A DNA stretch of 64,000 nt, taken from Comamonadaceae bacterium M7527 (lineage in GTDB: Bacteria > Pseudomonadota > Gammaproteobacteria > Burkholderiales > Burkholderiaceae_C). Where the stretch lies: assembly GCA_021044545.1 (NCBI GenBank), contig CP087990.1, positions 496,001 through 560,000 of the forward strand, read 5' to 3'. The notes below the pieces were generated by a model. It saw only the letters and a program-made list of their open reading frames with translations. It was not told the DNA's origin and made no database searches. A program made the position numbers and the translations under genes. Shown here one piece after another: positions 1 to 7,478 of this stretch. The stretch's first letter is position 1; each line of letters starts with the position of its first letter.

Positions 1-741
1 CAGGCCGCATTCTTTGGCGGGGGTTGCAGCGTTGCCAGCGCTGTCTATCTCCCACCACCAGCGTCCAGCGCGTTGGTCTTCGCCTAGGCTGATGGCGCGC
101 GTGCATGGCTCGCAGCCAATGCTGGGGTAAAAGGCATCGTGTAGGGCGTTGTAAGGCAGTTGGTGCTGCGCAATAAAGTGCCATACATCGCCTTGCGTCC
201 ACTGCACAATGGGGTTGAGCTTTAAGCGTTGGCCTTGCGGGGCGGACTCGCGCTCAAGTGCGCTGATGTCTGCGCGGCTACCAGACTGCTCACGGCGCAG
301 GCCTGTTATCCAACCCACTTGGCCCGCCAGTGCTTGGGCCAGTGGCTGCAGCTTGCGTACATTGCAACAGTCAAGGCGTTGCGGCTTGCTTTCATAAATA
401 CCCTGCTGGCCAATGCGTTGAACCAATGCCACGACATGCTCGGCCTGTGGCTTAAACACCCGCAGGCGTATGTTGTAGCGCGACTCAAGCTGGGGTATCA
501 GGGCCAGTGTTTGCGTATGCAAGCACAGCGTGTCCAGCACAAATACGGTGGTGCTGGCTTGTTGTAGCAAGCCGGCCATGTGCAGCAAGTGCGTCACCAC
601 CACGTCCTCAGCGCCCAAGCTGCTGGCCTGTGTCCAAGCGCCGCGGTGCTGGCCCAGTGTGTCTTGCAGCAAGGCAAGGCTTGCGGCCAGTTTGGCGTCA
701 AACTGCGCGCTGGGGCGGTTGTACAAGGCGATGGCGTTCAT
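1..741 (-). CDS. cysH: Adenylylsulfate (APS) reductase, CysH family, partial at left edge
   Basis: This enzyme reduces activated sulfate (APS) to sulfite with thioredoxin in cytoplasmic assimilatory sulfate reduction. The reverse-strand reading from the ATG at 741 gives 247 residues before the window ends. Cys125-Cys126 sit in a CCxVRKLxPL context and Cys210/Cys213 form a CxxC. Together these are the four [4Fe-4S] ligands of the APS-type rather than PAPS-type enzyme. The catalytic Cys245 of the C-terminal ECGL motif is just inside the edge, so only a few residues are missing. The start overlaps the stop of the DUF934 gene as ATGA, which indicates translational coupling in the sulfur operon. 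Family assignment is secure. Confidence 0.93.
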   Translation of the reverse strand, partial: MNAIALYNRPSAQFDAKLAASLALLQDTLGQHRGAWTQASSLGAEDVVVTHLLHMAGLLQQASTTVFVLDTLCLHTQTLALIPQLESRYNIRLRVFKPQAEHVVALVQRIGQQGIYESKPQRLDCCNVRKLQPLAQALAGQVGWITGLRREQSGSRADISALERESAPQGQRLKLNPIVQWTQGDVWHFIAQHQLPYNALHDAFYPSIGCEPCTRAISLGEDQRAGRWWWEIDSAGNAATPAKECGL

Positions 742-1118
742 ACGGGTGTTGGGTTTGCAAACAGCGGTTGTTGGTGTACCACGTCGCCCTGGTAGTAGCG
801 GTTAAAGCGCGACAGTGCTTGCGTGGCGGCTGCCAGGCTTTGGTCGTCGCGCAATACCGCTTGGCTAAACCCAAGGCGTTGCATGTGGGGCAGCTGGTCT
901 ACCAACACGTCGCCGTGCGCCAGCAAGCTGCCCGCAAACTTCAAGCGTGTGCGCAGGTGTTGCGCTTGCGAGTAGGCACGCCCGTCACTGAACTTGGGAA
1001 AGTGCAGGGCAATGCGGCTAACGCCTGTCAGGTCTAGTTGTGCCACTTCAGTGTCGTTGGCAATGTGCAAGCATGCCGCTAATGCGTTGTGGCTGTCTTT
1101 GTGAAATGTGAGTTGCAT
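738..1118 (-). CDS. DUF934 family protein of the sulfur-assimilation operon
   Basis: This is a 126-residue cytoplasmic protein of the DUF934 family. Such genes typically sit between the sulfite reductase gene and cysH in beta- and alphaproteobacteria. No catalytic motif is evident and the biochemical role is not established. A helper role in sulfite reduction is inferred only from context. It lies 17 bases after cysI and its stop overlaps the cysH start by four bases, so the three genes are almost certainly one transcript. The conserved core (LTGVSRIALHFPKFSDGRAY, then the RxRL and GDVLVDQ segments) supports the family call. Confidence 0.85.
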   Translation of the reverse strand: MQLTFHKDSHNALAACLHIANDTEVAQLDLTGVSRIALHFPKFSDGRAYSQAQHLRTRLKFAGSLLAHGDVLVDQLPHMQRLGFSQAVLRDDQSLAAATQALSRFNRYYQGDVVHQQPLFANPTPV

Positions 1119-1135
1119 GGTTTGTGAACGTGGGT

Positions 1136-2923
1136 TTAGGCCGCAGCGGCAGTAAGCCTGGCTGTGGCCACACGCACGGCGTTGGCTGCGGCTTTAAAAG
1201 GTTCAAGGCCTACGCGGCGCACGGTTTGTACAAAGCGCTCTCGGGCTGCGCGTTGGTCGCGGTAAGTGGCGAGTAAGGCTTCCACCACGTCTGGCACCTC
1301 TGCGGCTGCAAACGATGGGCCTATGACTGTGCCCGCCACTGCCTGGCCGCCCAGGTGCGCGCCGTCAGAGCCCCCCAGGGTGATTTGGTACCACTCTTGC
1401 CCATCTTTATCAACGCCCAATACGCCAATGTGGCCGCTGTGGTGGTGGCCGCAAGAGTTGATACAGCCGCTGATGTGCAAGTCCACCGGGCCAATGTCGT
1501 CTAGCTCGTCCATGTCTTGGTAGCGCGCCGTAATGGCCGAGGCCAATGGCAATGAGCGGGCATTGGCCAGGCTGCAAAAATCACCACCCGGGCAGGCAAT
1601 CATGTCTGTGAGTAAGCCAATATTGGGTTTGGCCAAACCCAGTGCGTGGGCCGCACGCCACAGCTCTGGCAACTCATCGCAGCGAACCCAGGGCAATACC
1701 AAGTTTTGTTGGTGGGTGACGCGCACCTCGCCAGCGCTGAACAAATCAGCCAACTCGGCTGCGGCGTCTAGCTGCTTGGCGCTGGCGTCGCCTGGCGCAA
1801 AGCCTGGGCGCTTGAACGACAGCGTGACAGCGCGCATATCTGGGTGTTTGTGTGCGCCCACGTTTTGCTTGAGCCAGCGGCCAAAGGCCACGTCGTCTTG
1901 CGCAGCAGCGCGCAAAATGTTGGCGATTTTGGCGTCAGCGCTTGTGCGGTCGCAGCTGCGCTGGGGCGGGTTGAACATGGCGCTCACACGTGCCAGCTCG
2001 GCGGGCGTGATGGTGTGCTGCGCACCGTCTTTGTTGTTGATGATGTCGTCAAACTCGGCATTGACCTCGTCAACATAGGTTTGACCCAAAGCCTTTAGCA
2101 AAATCTTGATGCGCGCTTTATAGACATTGTCGCGACGGCCCCAGCGGTTGTACACGCGCACCACAGCTTCTAGGTAGTTCATGATGTGGTGGGCGGGCAA
2201 AAACTCACGCAACACAGTGCCTACAACGGGTGTGCGCCCCATGCCGCCGCCCACGCTCACCTGAAAACCTATTTCGCCGTCAGCGTTTCGCAGCAAGCGC
2301 AAGCCCACGTCGTGCCAAGCCGTTGCAGCACGGTCTTCGGTAGCGCCGGTGATGGCAATCTTGAACTTGCGTGGCAAAAACGCAAACTCAGGGTGCAAGG
2401 TACTCCACTGGCGAATGATTTCGCAATAGGGACGTGGGTCAGCCACTTCGTCTGGGGCAATGCCTGCAAACGCATCTGAGGTGATGTTGCGTATGCAGTT
2501 GCCACTGGTTTGTATGCCGTGCATATTCACGCTGGCAAGCAAGTCCATCACGTCTGCGCTTTTGCTAAGCGGTATCCAGTTGAACTGCAGGTTTTGGCGT
2601 GTGGTGAAGTGGGCGCAGTGGTCTGGCAGCATGGCCACGTCGCTCAAGCCAGCGTTGCTGGTGTCCAGTGCCCTGCAGTCCTTGTGGTCAAAGTCGCGGG
2701 CAATGGTGGCCAGCACACGCAGCTGCGCACTGGACAGCTCGCCATAAGGCACAGCCACTCGCAGCATGGGCGCAAAGCGCTGCACATACCAGCCGTTTTG
2801 CAAACGCAGCGGCTTGAACTCGTCCTCGGGCAACAAGCCTTTCTGCCAGCGGGTGAGTTGGTCGCGGTATTGCTCGGCGCGAATTTTTATAAATTGCTGG
2901 TCAAAGTCTGTGTATTGGTACAT
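1136..2923 (-). CDS. cysI: Nitrite/sulfite reductase hemoprotein (ferredoxin-type, CysI)
   Basis: This siroheme-[4Fe-4S] enzyme reduces sulfite to sulfide by six electrons in the assimilatory pathway. Reading starts at the ATG at 2923 (MYQYTDFDQQF), with an AGAG-type ribosome site upstream, and gives 595 residues, normal for the family. Cluster and siroheme ligands are visible near the C-terminus as a C-x5-C (CPGGDFC) and a C-x3-C (CINSC). The open frame actually runs on upstream into the exporter gene because that gene has a frame shift. The apparent 877-residue fusion is an artefact. The gene is followed closely by DUF934 and cysH. Confidence 0.93.
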   Translation of the reverse strand: MYQYTDFDQQFIKIRAEQYRDQLTRWQKGLLPEDEFKPLRLQNGWYVQRFAPMLRVAVPYGELSSAQLRVLATIARDFDHKDCRALDTSNAGLSDVAMLPDHCAHFTTRQNLQFNWIPLSKSADVMDLLASVNMHGIQTSGNCIRNITSDAFAGIAPDEVADPRPYCEIIRQWSTLHPEFAFLPRKFKIAITGATEDRAATAWHDVGLRLLRNADGEIGFQVSVGGGMGRTPVVGTVLREFLPAHHIMNYLEAVVRVYNRWGRRDNVYKARIKILLKALGQTYVDEVNAEFDDIINNKDGAQHTITPAELARVSAMFNPPQRSCDRTSADAKIANILRAAAQDDVAFGRWLKQNVGAHKHPDMRAVTLSFKRPGFAPGDASAKQLDAAAELADLFSAGEVRVTHQQNLVLPWVRCDELPELWRAAHALGLAKPNIGLLTDMIACPGGDFCSLANARSLPLASAITARYQDMDELDDIGPVDLHISGCINSCGHHHSGHIGVLGVDKDGQEWYQITLGGSDGAHLGGQAVAGTVIGPSFAAAEVPDVVEALLATYRDQRAARERFVQTVRRVGLEPFKAAANAVRVATARLTAAAA

Positions 2924-2984
2924 ATGGTTTCTCTTGTCGTGTGTTGTCTTGGTTGGTCTTTTTTGGTCTTGTTTTTGTAGGGGG

Positions 2985-3769
2985 TTACCAAGCCAGCAGC
3001 TTGAAGCCAGCCGTGGCCAGCAACACAGACAGCCCGAGCGAATAACGCTTGGGTTGCTGTGGTTGAGCAAATGCGCGCCCAGCCAAATGCCAGGCAGAGA
3101 GCCGCACAGCAGCAGCGCGAGCAAGTGCCAGTCCACCGTGGCCAAGCTGGCATGGCCCAGGCCTGCCACCAGCGTTAGCGGCACGGCGTAGGCCAAGTCG
3201 GCTGCAACCACACGCGGTAACGCCAAGCTAGGAAACAGCAGCAGCAGAGCGGTCACGCCAATGGCACCGGCACCGACTGAGGTGAGCGTGACCAGTGCAC
3301 CAATGACTGCGCCGAACAGCACAGGCCATGCCCAATGCGCGTCTGCGCGGGTAGGTGCTGTGCGCGCTGCCGGTTTGTGGGCGACAAACACCTTAATGAG
3401 TGTGGCCACAGCGGTTAGCAGCAGTGCAAAGCCCAGGCCTTGGCGAATGAGTTGTTCGGTTTGCGGGGTGGCTGCGCCAAATTTGTGCAACGCCACGATG
3501 GTGGCAAAAGCCGCCGGTATGCTGCCAGCGCTTAGCAATGCCACCTTGTTCCAAGGTACCAAGCGCTGTTGGGCGAGTTTGAGCGTGCCGCCAAACTTGG
3601 TTGCGGCAGCAAACAGCAAATCGGTGCCCACAGCCACGGCGGGGTTGATACCAAAGCCCATGATCAGCAGCGGCGTCATCAGCGAGCCGCCGCCCACACC
3701 GGTTAAGCCTATGATGCAGCCCACGAACACGCCGCTGACAATGAAGAAGATGTCTTGCATGGCCTGCAC
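2985..3769 (-). CDS. TauE/SafE family sulfite-exporter-like membrane protein, frame-shifted near the C-terminus
   Basis: This polytopic inner-membrane protein of the TauE/SafE family probably moves sulfite or a related anion. The N-terminal half has the typical GLTGVGGGSLMTPLL motif and a second related repeat (LTSVGAGAIGVTALLLL), as expected of the internally duplicated family. Near 3047-3053 the frame breaks. One extra base in the short A run would restore a hydrophobic tail ending GLSVLLATAGFKLLAW and a stop at 2985, giving about 261 residues, the usual size. It is first gene of the cys operon, upstream of cysI, so sulfur-anion transport fits the context. The substrate is inferred, not shown. 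Confidence 0.82.
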
Positions 3770-3797
3770 TGTAGGTGCGTAGGCTTATTTCCCAAAC

Positions 3798-3838
3798 GAC
3801 ATTTATGTCATACGCTTATTCGCTGAGCCTATATAGGC
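3798..3838 (-). promoter_or_regulatory. Two palindromes upstream of the sulfur operon
   Basis: Two perfect palindromes lie 29-70 bases upstream of the first gene of the operon: GACATTTATGTC (3798-3809) and GCCTATATAGGC (3827-3838), with TTATT elements between and around them. They may be operator or activator sites. CysB, encoded in this window, is the obvious candidate regulator, but its sites are poorly conserved and the link is inferred. The rest of the 124-base gap has nothing else I recognise. Confidence 0.4.
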
Positions 3839-3893
3839 GGCAAACCCAAGCGGGCTGGGCCTTGTGGCTTTGTGGTCTTGTCGCCTTGTGACC

Positions 3894-5087
3894 TTAGGGT
3901 ACGGGTGCGGGCTGCGCGGCCTTGGCTTTGTGGGTTTGGCGACGCAGTTGGCGCATGACTTGCAGCGGCGCGCGCCTGGGGTCAATGGCGCGCAGCAAGT
4001 CCGCGGGCAGATGCTGGGGCGCGTCTTGTGGCTGCCCGGTTATTTGGCTGGCCAGCACGTCGCCTAGTAAAGCGGCCAAGCTCAGACCTCTTGAGCCCAA
4101 AGCCAGCAAGCCGTACAAACCCGGCTCGGTTTCCACCTCCAGCAGTTTGGTGCTGTGGTGTAGCTGCGCCATACCCGCAGCGGCTGGCAGCGCACCACAC
4201 AGTGGCAAGCGGTCTGTTGAGGCGCAGCGCACGCCTACCCAGTTACGCAGCGTGCCAGCTGCCTGCTGTTCGTCAAACCGTGCCAGCGCACTGGCTGCCT
4301 GGCTGTTGGCTGCAGCCAACTTGGACAAGCTGCTGCGGTTGGCCAATTGGTCTTGTTCAAGCGTGCATGGTTGCGACTCACCACGCCTGTAGGTGGCACC
4401 CATGCTCCACACTGTCTCACCTGTGTGCGTCAAAAAACATGGCGCGTAAACACCTTTGTAGCGCAGCGTAGGCGCTGCTTGTGGGGTAGTCTTTGCAAGA
4501 CCCCATGTCATTTGTCCGGCAACGGCGCGCAAGCCCAGCGCCACGTGTGGATTGAGTAGCTCGTTGGCAGCAAAGGCATTGCACACAACAGCCACAGGGG
4601 CTTTGGCAATGGTTTGCCCATCGGTGTCTATGGCTTGCCAGTGCTGTGTGTCTGGGCAGCGCTGCAGCTGGTGGACGCGCCTGTTACACAACACCTGTAA
4701 CAGATCGGGGTAGGCGCCAAGCCAGGCGTGTACCAATGCAACAGGCGACACCAGGTGCGCGGCCTCTTCAAAGTGCGGAGTGATCGCCTCGCCACTGATG
4801 CTGGCTTTGTAGTTGCGCACTTGTGTGGGCTGCCAGCCATGTTGCGTGGGCAGCACACGCTGCAGCTGCGCCTGGGTGGCTTGCAGGCCCAATGCGCACA
4901 AGCGGCTCATGGGCGTTGGGCTTTGCGTGTGGTGTGGGCTGAGCATGCCCACTGGCAGTGCAGATGCGCCACGAGCTGGCGCGGCGTGTTGCTCAATGAG
5001 TGTGACGCGCCAGCCGCGCTTGGCTAACGCGTGGGCTGTCGCACTGCCAGCCAAGCCTGCACCAATGACGATGGCATGTTGGTGCAC
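3894..5087 (-). CDS. FAD-dependent oxidoreductase, stand-alone MnmC C-terminal (oxidase) domain
   Basis: In two-domain MnmC the FAD domain converts cmnm5U34 to nm5U34 in certain tRNAs, and the N-terminal domain then methylates it. Only the FAD domain is present here (397 residues). It starts with a dinucleotide-binding fold, GAGLAGSATAHALAKRG, and the LPVGMLSPH segment typical of MnmC oxidases. It ends with the VGVRCASTDRLPLCG block that also marks this domain. No SAM-dependent methyltransferase domain precedes it. The next upstream gene is yggX, in the same direction. It could be a D-amino-acid-oxidase-like enzyme of another function, but the MnmC motifs favour the tRNA role. Confidence 0.78.
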   Translation of the reverse strand: MHQHAIVIGAGLAGSATAHALAKRGWRVTLIEQHAAPARGASALPVGMLSPHHTQSPTPMSRLCALGLQATQAQLQRVLPTQHGWQPTQVRNYKASISGEAITPHFEEAAHLVSPVALVHAWLGAYPDLLQVLCNRRVHQLQRCPDTQHWQAIDTDGQTIAKAPVAVVCNAFAANELLNPHVALGLRAVAGQMTWGLAKTTPQAAPTLRYKGVYAPCFLTHTGETVWSMGATYRRGESQPCTLEQDQLANRSSLSKLAAANSQAASALARFDEQQAAGTLRNWVGVRCASTDRLPLCGALPAAAGMAQLHHSTKLLEVETEPGLYGLLALGSRGLSLAALLGDVLASQITGQPQDAPQHLPADLLRAIDPRRAPLQVMRQLRRQTHKAKAAQPAPVP

Positions 5088-5119
5088 GCGGCAGTGCTAC
5101 TAATTGCCTTGAGTGGCGC

Positions 5120-5392
5120 TTATGCAGTGGGTGGTGTGTAGCCTTGGGCGGCGTCAGCCCCGTCGCCAAAGAAATGGTTCTCCATTTGGCGGGCCAAGTA
5201 TTGGCGGGCGCGGGCGTCGGCCAGGTTTAGGCGGTTTTCGTTGACCAGCATGGTTTGGTGTGTCATCCAATCAGCCCAGGCCTTTTTGCTAACTTGTTGC
5301 CATAGCTTTTTGCCCAACTCACCGGGGTAGGGTGGAAAGTCCAGGCCTTCGGCCTCTTGGCCTAGCTTGATACAGTGAACCATTCGTGTCAT
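5120..5392 (-). CDS. yggX: Probable Fe(2+)-trafficking protein YggX
   Basis: This small cytoplasmic protein (90 residues) is associated with iron trafficking and protection of Fe-S clusters from oxidative damage. The sequence is highly typical: RMVHCIKLGQEAEGL near the start with the conserved cysteine, then PPYPGELGKKLW, a WxxWxxHQTMLVNENRLN block and an ARxYLxxQMENHFFG tail. The start at 5392 (MTRMVHC) matches the family N-terminus; the longer open frame upstream is not needed. It precedes the MnmC-like gene by 32 bases. Confidence 0.93.
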   Translation of the reverse strand: MTRMVHCIKLGQEAEGLDFPPYPGELGKKLWQQVSKKAWADWMTHQTMLVNENRLNLADARARQYLARQMENHFFGDGADAAQGYTPPTA

Positions 5393-5530
5393 GTGGAAGC
5401 CTTTAGTCTCAATGTGTTGTCGTGGGCCGTACTGTAGCAAGCTTTGCAAGGCTTACGAGCAGTGGTGTTGTTCAATTGGTTACCATTGGCTCATACATCT
5501 GCCCTAAACACCTCAACGGGAGCACTAACT

Positions 5531-6052
5531 ATGCAAGCCATGTTTACCACCACAACGCCGCAAGGGCGCGCGCAGCGGTTGTGGCTAGCCGTGGTTGCTG
5601 TTTGGTGTGCAGGCCTGCTGGCGTTTGGCTTGTATTTGCAGCATGTAGTGGGCCTGGAGCCTTGTCCTATGTGTATTGTGCAGCGCTATGCCCTGATTGG
5701 CGTGGTGGTGTTGGCGATGTTAGGTGCCTGGTTGGCCCATAAAAACGCGGCTTGGATATGGCCTCTGTTGTTGGCCCTCAAGGCCTTAGGCGGCGCATTT
5801 GTCGCCGCCAAGCAAAGCTGGCTGCAGTGGTACCCACCAGAGGTGTTCTCTTGCGGGCGAGACTTCTACGGCATGATAGAGGCGTTTCCCCTGCAAAAAG
5901 TCATACCCATGTTGCTCAAAGGCAGCGGCGACTGTTCAGCGGTTGACTGGTCTTTTTTAGGGCTGACCATAGCCAACTGGTCATTTTTAAACTTTATGGG
6001 CGTGGCCGCGCTGGGCTTTCTGGTGCTGGTGCACCGTTTGCGCAACCGTTGA
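5531..6052 (+). CDS. dsbB: Disulfide bond formation protein DsbB
   Basis: This inner-membrane protein reoxidises periplasmic DsbA and passes electrons to quinone. It has 173 residues with four predicted membrane segments. The first periplasmic loop has the redox pair CPMC (Cys45-Cys48). The second loop has a Cys in FSCGRDFYG and another in GSGDCSAVDW, which form the second essential pair. The ATG at 5531 is chosen because the family begins just before the first helix; longer in-frame extension is not conserved. It is a single gene facing argA convergently, with only 10 bases between stops. Confidence 0.94.
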   Translation: MQAMFTTTTPQGRAQRLWLAVVAVWCAGLLAFGLYLQHVVGLEPCPMCIVQRYALIGVVVLAMLGAWLAHKNAAWIWPLLLALKALGGAFVAAKQSWLQWYPPEVFSCGRDFYGMIEAFPLQKVIPMLLKGSGDCSAVDWSFLGLTIANWSFLNFMGVAALGFLVLVHRLRNR

Positions 6053-6062
6053 TCGCTTAGGC

Positions 6063-7400
6063 CTACAGCTGCTTTAAAAACACCTTGGAGCGCCTGTCCC
6101 AGTTGTATTTGCTCTTGCGCGCCTCGGGCAATGTATCTGGTGGCACTTCTTTAAAGCCGCGCTTGATAAACCAGTGCATGGTGCGGGTGGTGAGCACAAA
6201 AATACTTTTGAGGCCTTGGGCTTTGGCGCGTTGCTCTATGCGCTTTAGCAGCCGCTCGCCATCGCCTTGCGACTGGCTGTGTGGCGACACGGTCAAGGCG
6301 GCCATCTCGCCAGTGCGTACCTCTGGGTAGGGGTACAGCGCCGCGCAGCCAAATATCACGCCGTCGTGCTCAATGATGGTGTAGTTGCCCGCGTCGCGCT
6401 CAATTTCAGTGCGGTCGCGCTTGACCAGCACACCTTCTTTTTCTAGCGGCTCAATCAACGCGACGATGCCAGAGACATCGTCAATGCCGGCTTCGCGCAG
6501 GCTTTCCAGTTTTTCGTCAACAACCATGGTGCCAATGCCGTCGTGGGTGTAAATCTCCAACAGCGGGCTGCCGTCGACTGCAAATGGCAGTATGTGGCTG
6601 CGCTCCACACCGCCTTCGCAGGCCTTGATGCAGTGCTGCAAGTAAAACGCGGTGTCTGTGGGTTTGTCCGCTTTGGGCAACTTGGCTATCAAGGCCTTGG
6701 CCTGTGCCAAAGGCAGCTCGGTGTCGATGGGGGTGCTGGCATCAAGCGGGTCTTGATGTATGCCGTCTATCTCCGTTAAAAACATCAGCTTGTCGGCCTG
6801 CAAGGCAATGGCGGTGCTGGTGGCCACGTCTTCCATGCTCAAGTTAAATGCCTCGCCAGTGGGCGAAAATCCAAACGGTGACAGCAACACCAAAGCGCCC
6901 ATATCAAGCGAGCGCGTGATGCCCACAGCGTCCACTTTGCGCACCAGGCCAGAGTGGATAAAGTCCACGCCGTCTACCAGTCCTATGGGTCGGGCCGTAA
7001 TAAAGTTGCCTGACAACACGCGCACAGTCGCGCCTGCCATGGGGGTGTTGGGCAGGGCTTGGCTGAAAGCAGCTTCTATTTCGTAGCGCAACTGACCTGC
7101 CGCCTCTTGCGCGCAGTCCAGCGCCACAGGGTCTGTGATGCGAATGCCCTTGGAAAACTGCTCCTGGTGACCTTTGGCGGCCAGTTGCTCACTGACCTGC
7201 GGCCTAAAGCCGTGCACCAACACAATGCGCACGCCCATGCTTTGAATGAGCGCCAAGTCTTGGACCAGGTTGGGCAAGCGTCCGGCAGCTATGGCCTCGC
7301 CCGCAACCGCAATGACCACGGTTTTGCCGCGATGCATATGTATGTAGGGGGCTACAGAGCGAAACCACGGTACAAAAGTAAAGTTAAAAACGTTGGACAT
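6063..7400 (-). CDS. argA: Amino-acid N-acetyltransferase (N-acetylglutamate synthase) ArgA
   Basis: ArgA acetylates glutamate with acetyl-CoA, the first step of arginine biosynthesis, and is usually inhibited by arginine. The 445-residue protein has the two-domain layout. An N-terminal amino-acid-kinase-like regulatory domain runs from about residue 15 to 290 (VPWFRSVAPYIHMHRGK, VLVHGFRPQV). A C-terminal GNAT acetyltransferase domain follows (GNYTIIEHDGVIFGCAAL, then the acetyl-CoA loop SQSQGDGERLLKRIE). The start at 7400 (MSNVFNF) matches the family; upstream codons in the open frame are not conserved. It is divergent from hrpA with 78 bases between starts. Confidence 0.94.
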   Translation of the reverse strand: MSNVFNFTFVPWFRSVAPYIHMHRGKTVVIAVAGEAIAAGRLPNLVQDLALIQSMGVRIVLVHGFRPQVSEQLAAKGHQEQFSKGIRITDPVALDCAQEAAGQLRYEIEAAFSQALPNTPMAGATVRVLSGNFITARPIGLVDGVDFIHSGLVRKVDAVGITRSLDMGALVLLSPFGFSPTGEAFNLSMEDVATSTAIALQADKLMFLTEIDGIHQDPLDASTPIDTELPLAQAKALIAKLPKADKPTDTAFYLQHCIKACEGGVERSHILPFAVDGSPLLEIYTHDGIGTMVVDEKLESLREAGIDDVSGIVALIEPLEKEGVLVKRDRTEIERDAGNYTIIEHDGVIFGCAALYPYPEVRTGEMAALTVSPHSQSQGDGERLLKRIEQRAKAQGLKSIFVLTTRTMHWFIKRGFKEVPPDTLPEARKSKYNWDRRSKVFLKQL

Positions 7401-7478
7401 GGGCAGCTGGCGTGTGTTCTTGGCAATCCTTAAGGATAATCGCTTGTTGCCCCAAGAATTTGCCGAGAGTGTGCTGTT

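Noticed and set aside
1136..3769. Natural membrane-anchored sulfite reductase fusion
   Set aside because: cysI has its own start and ribosome site, and the exporter has its proper tail and stop in another frame; the fusion follows from a missing base.
3803..3985. Small minus-strand ORF of 60 residues upstream of the TauE-like gene
   Set aside because: It overlaps the end of the MnmC-like gene in another frame, is Arg/Pro-rich and has no ribosome site.
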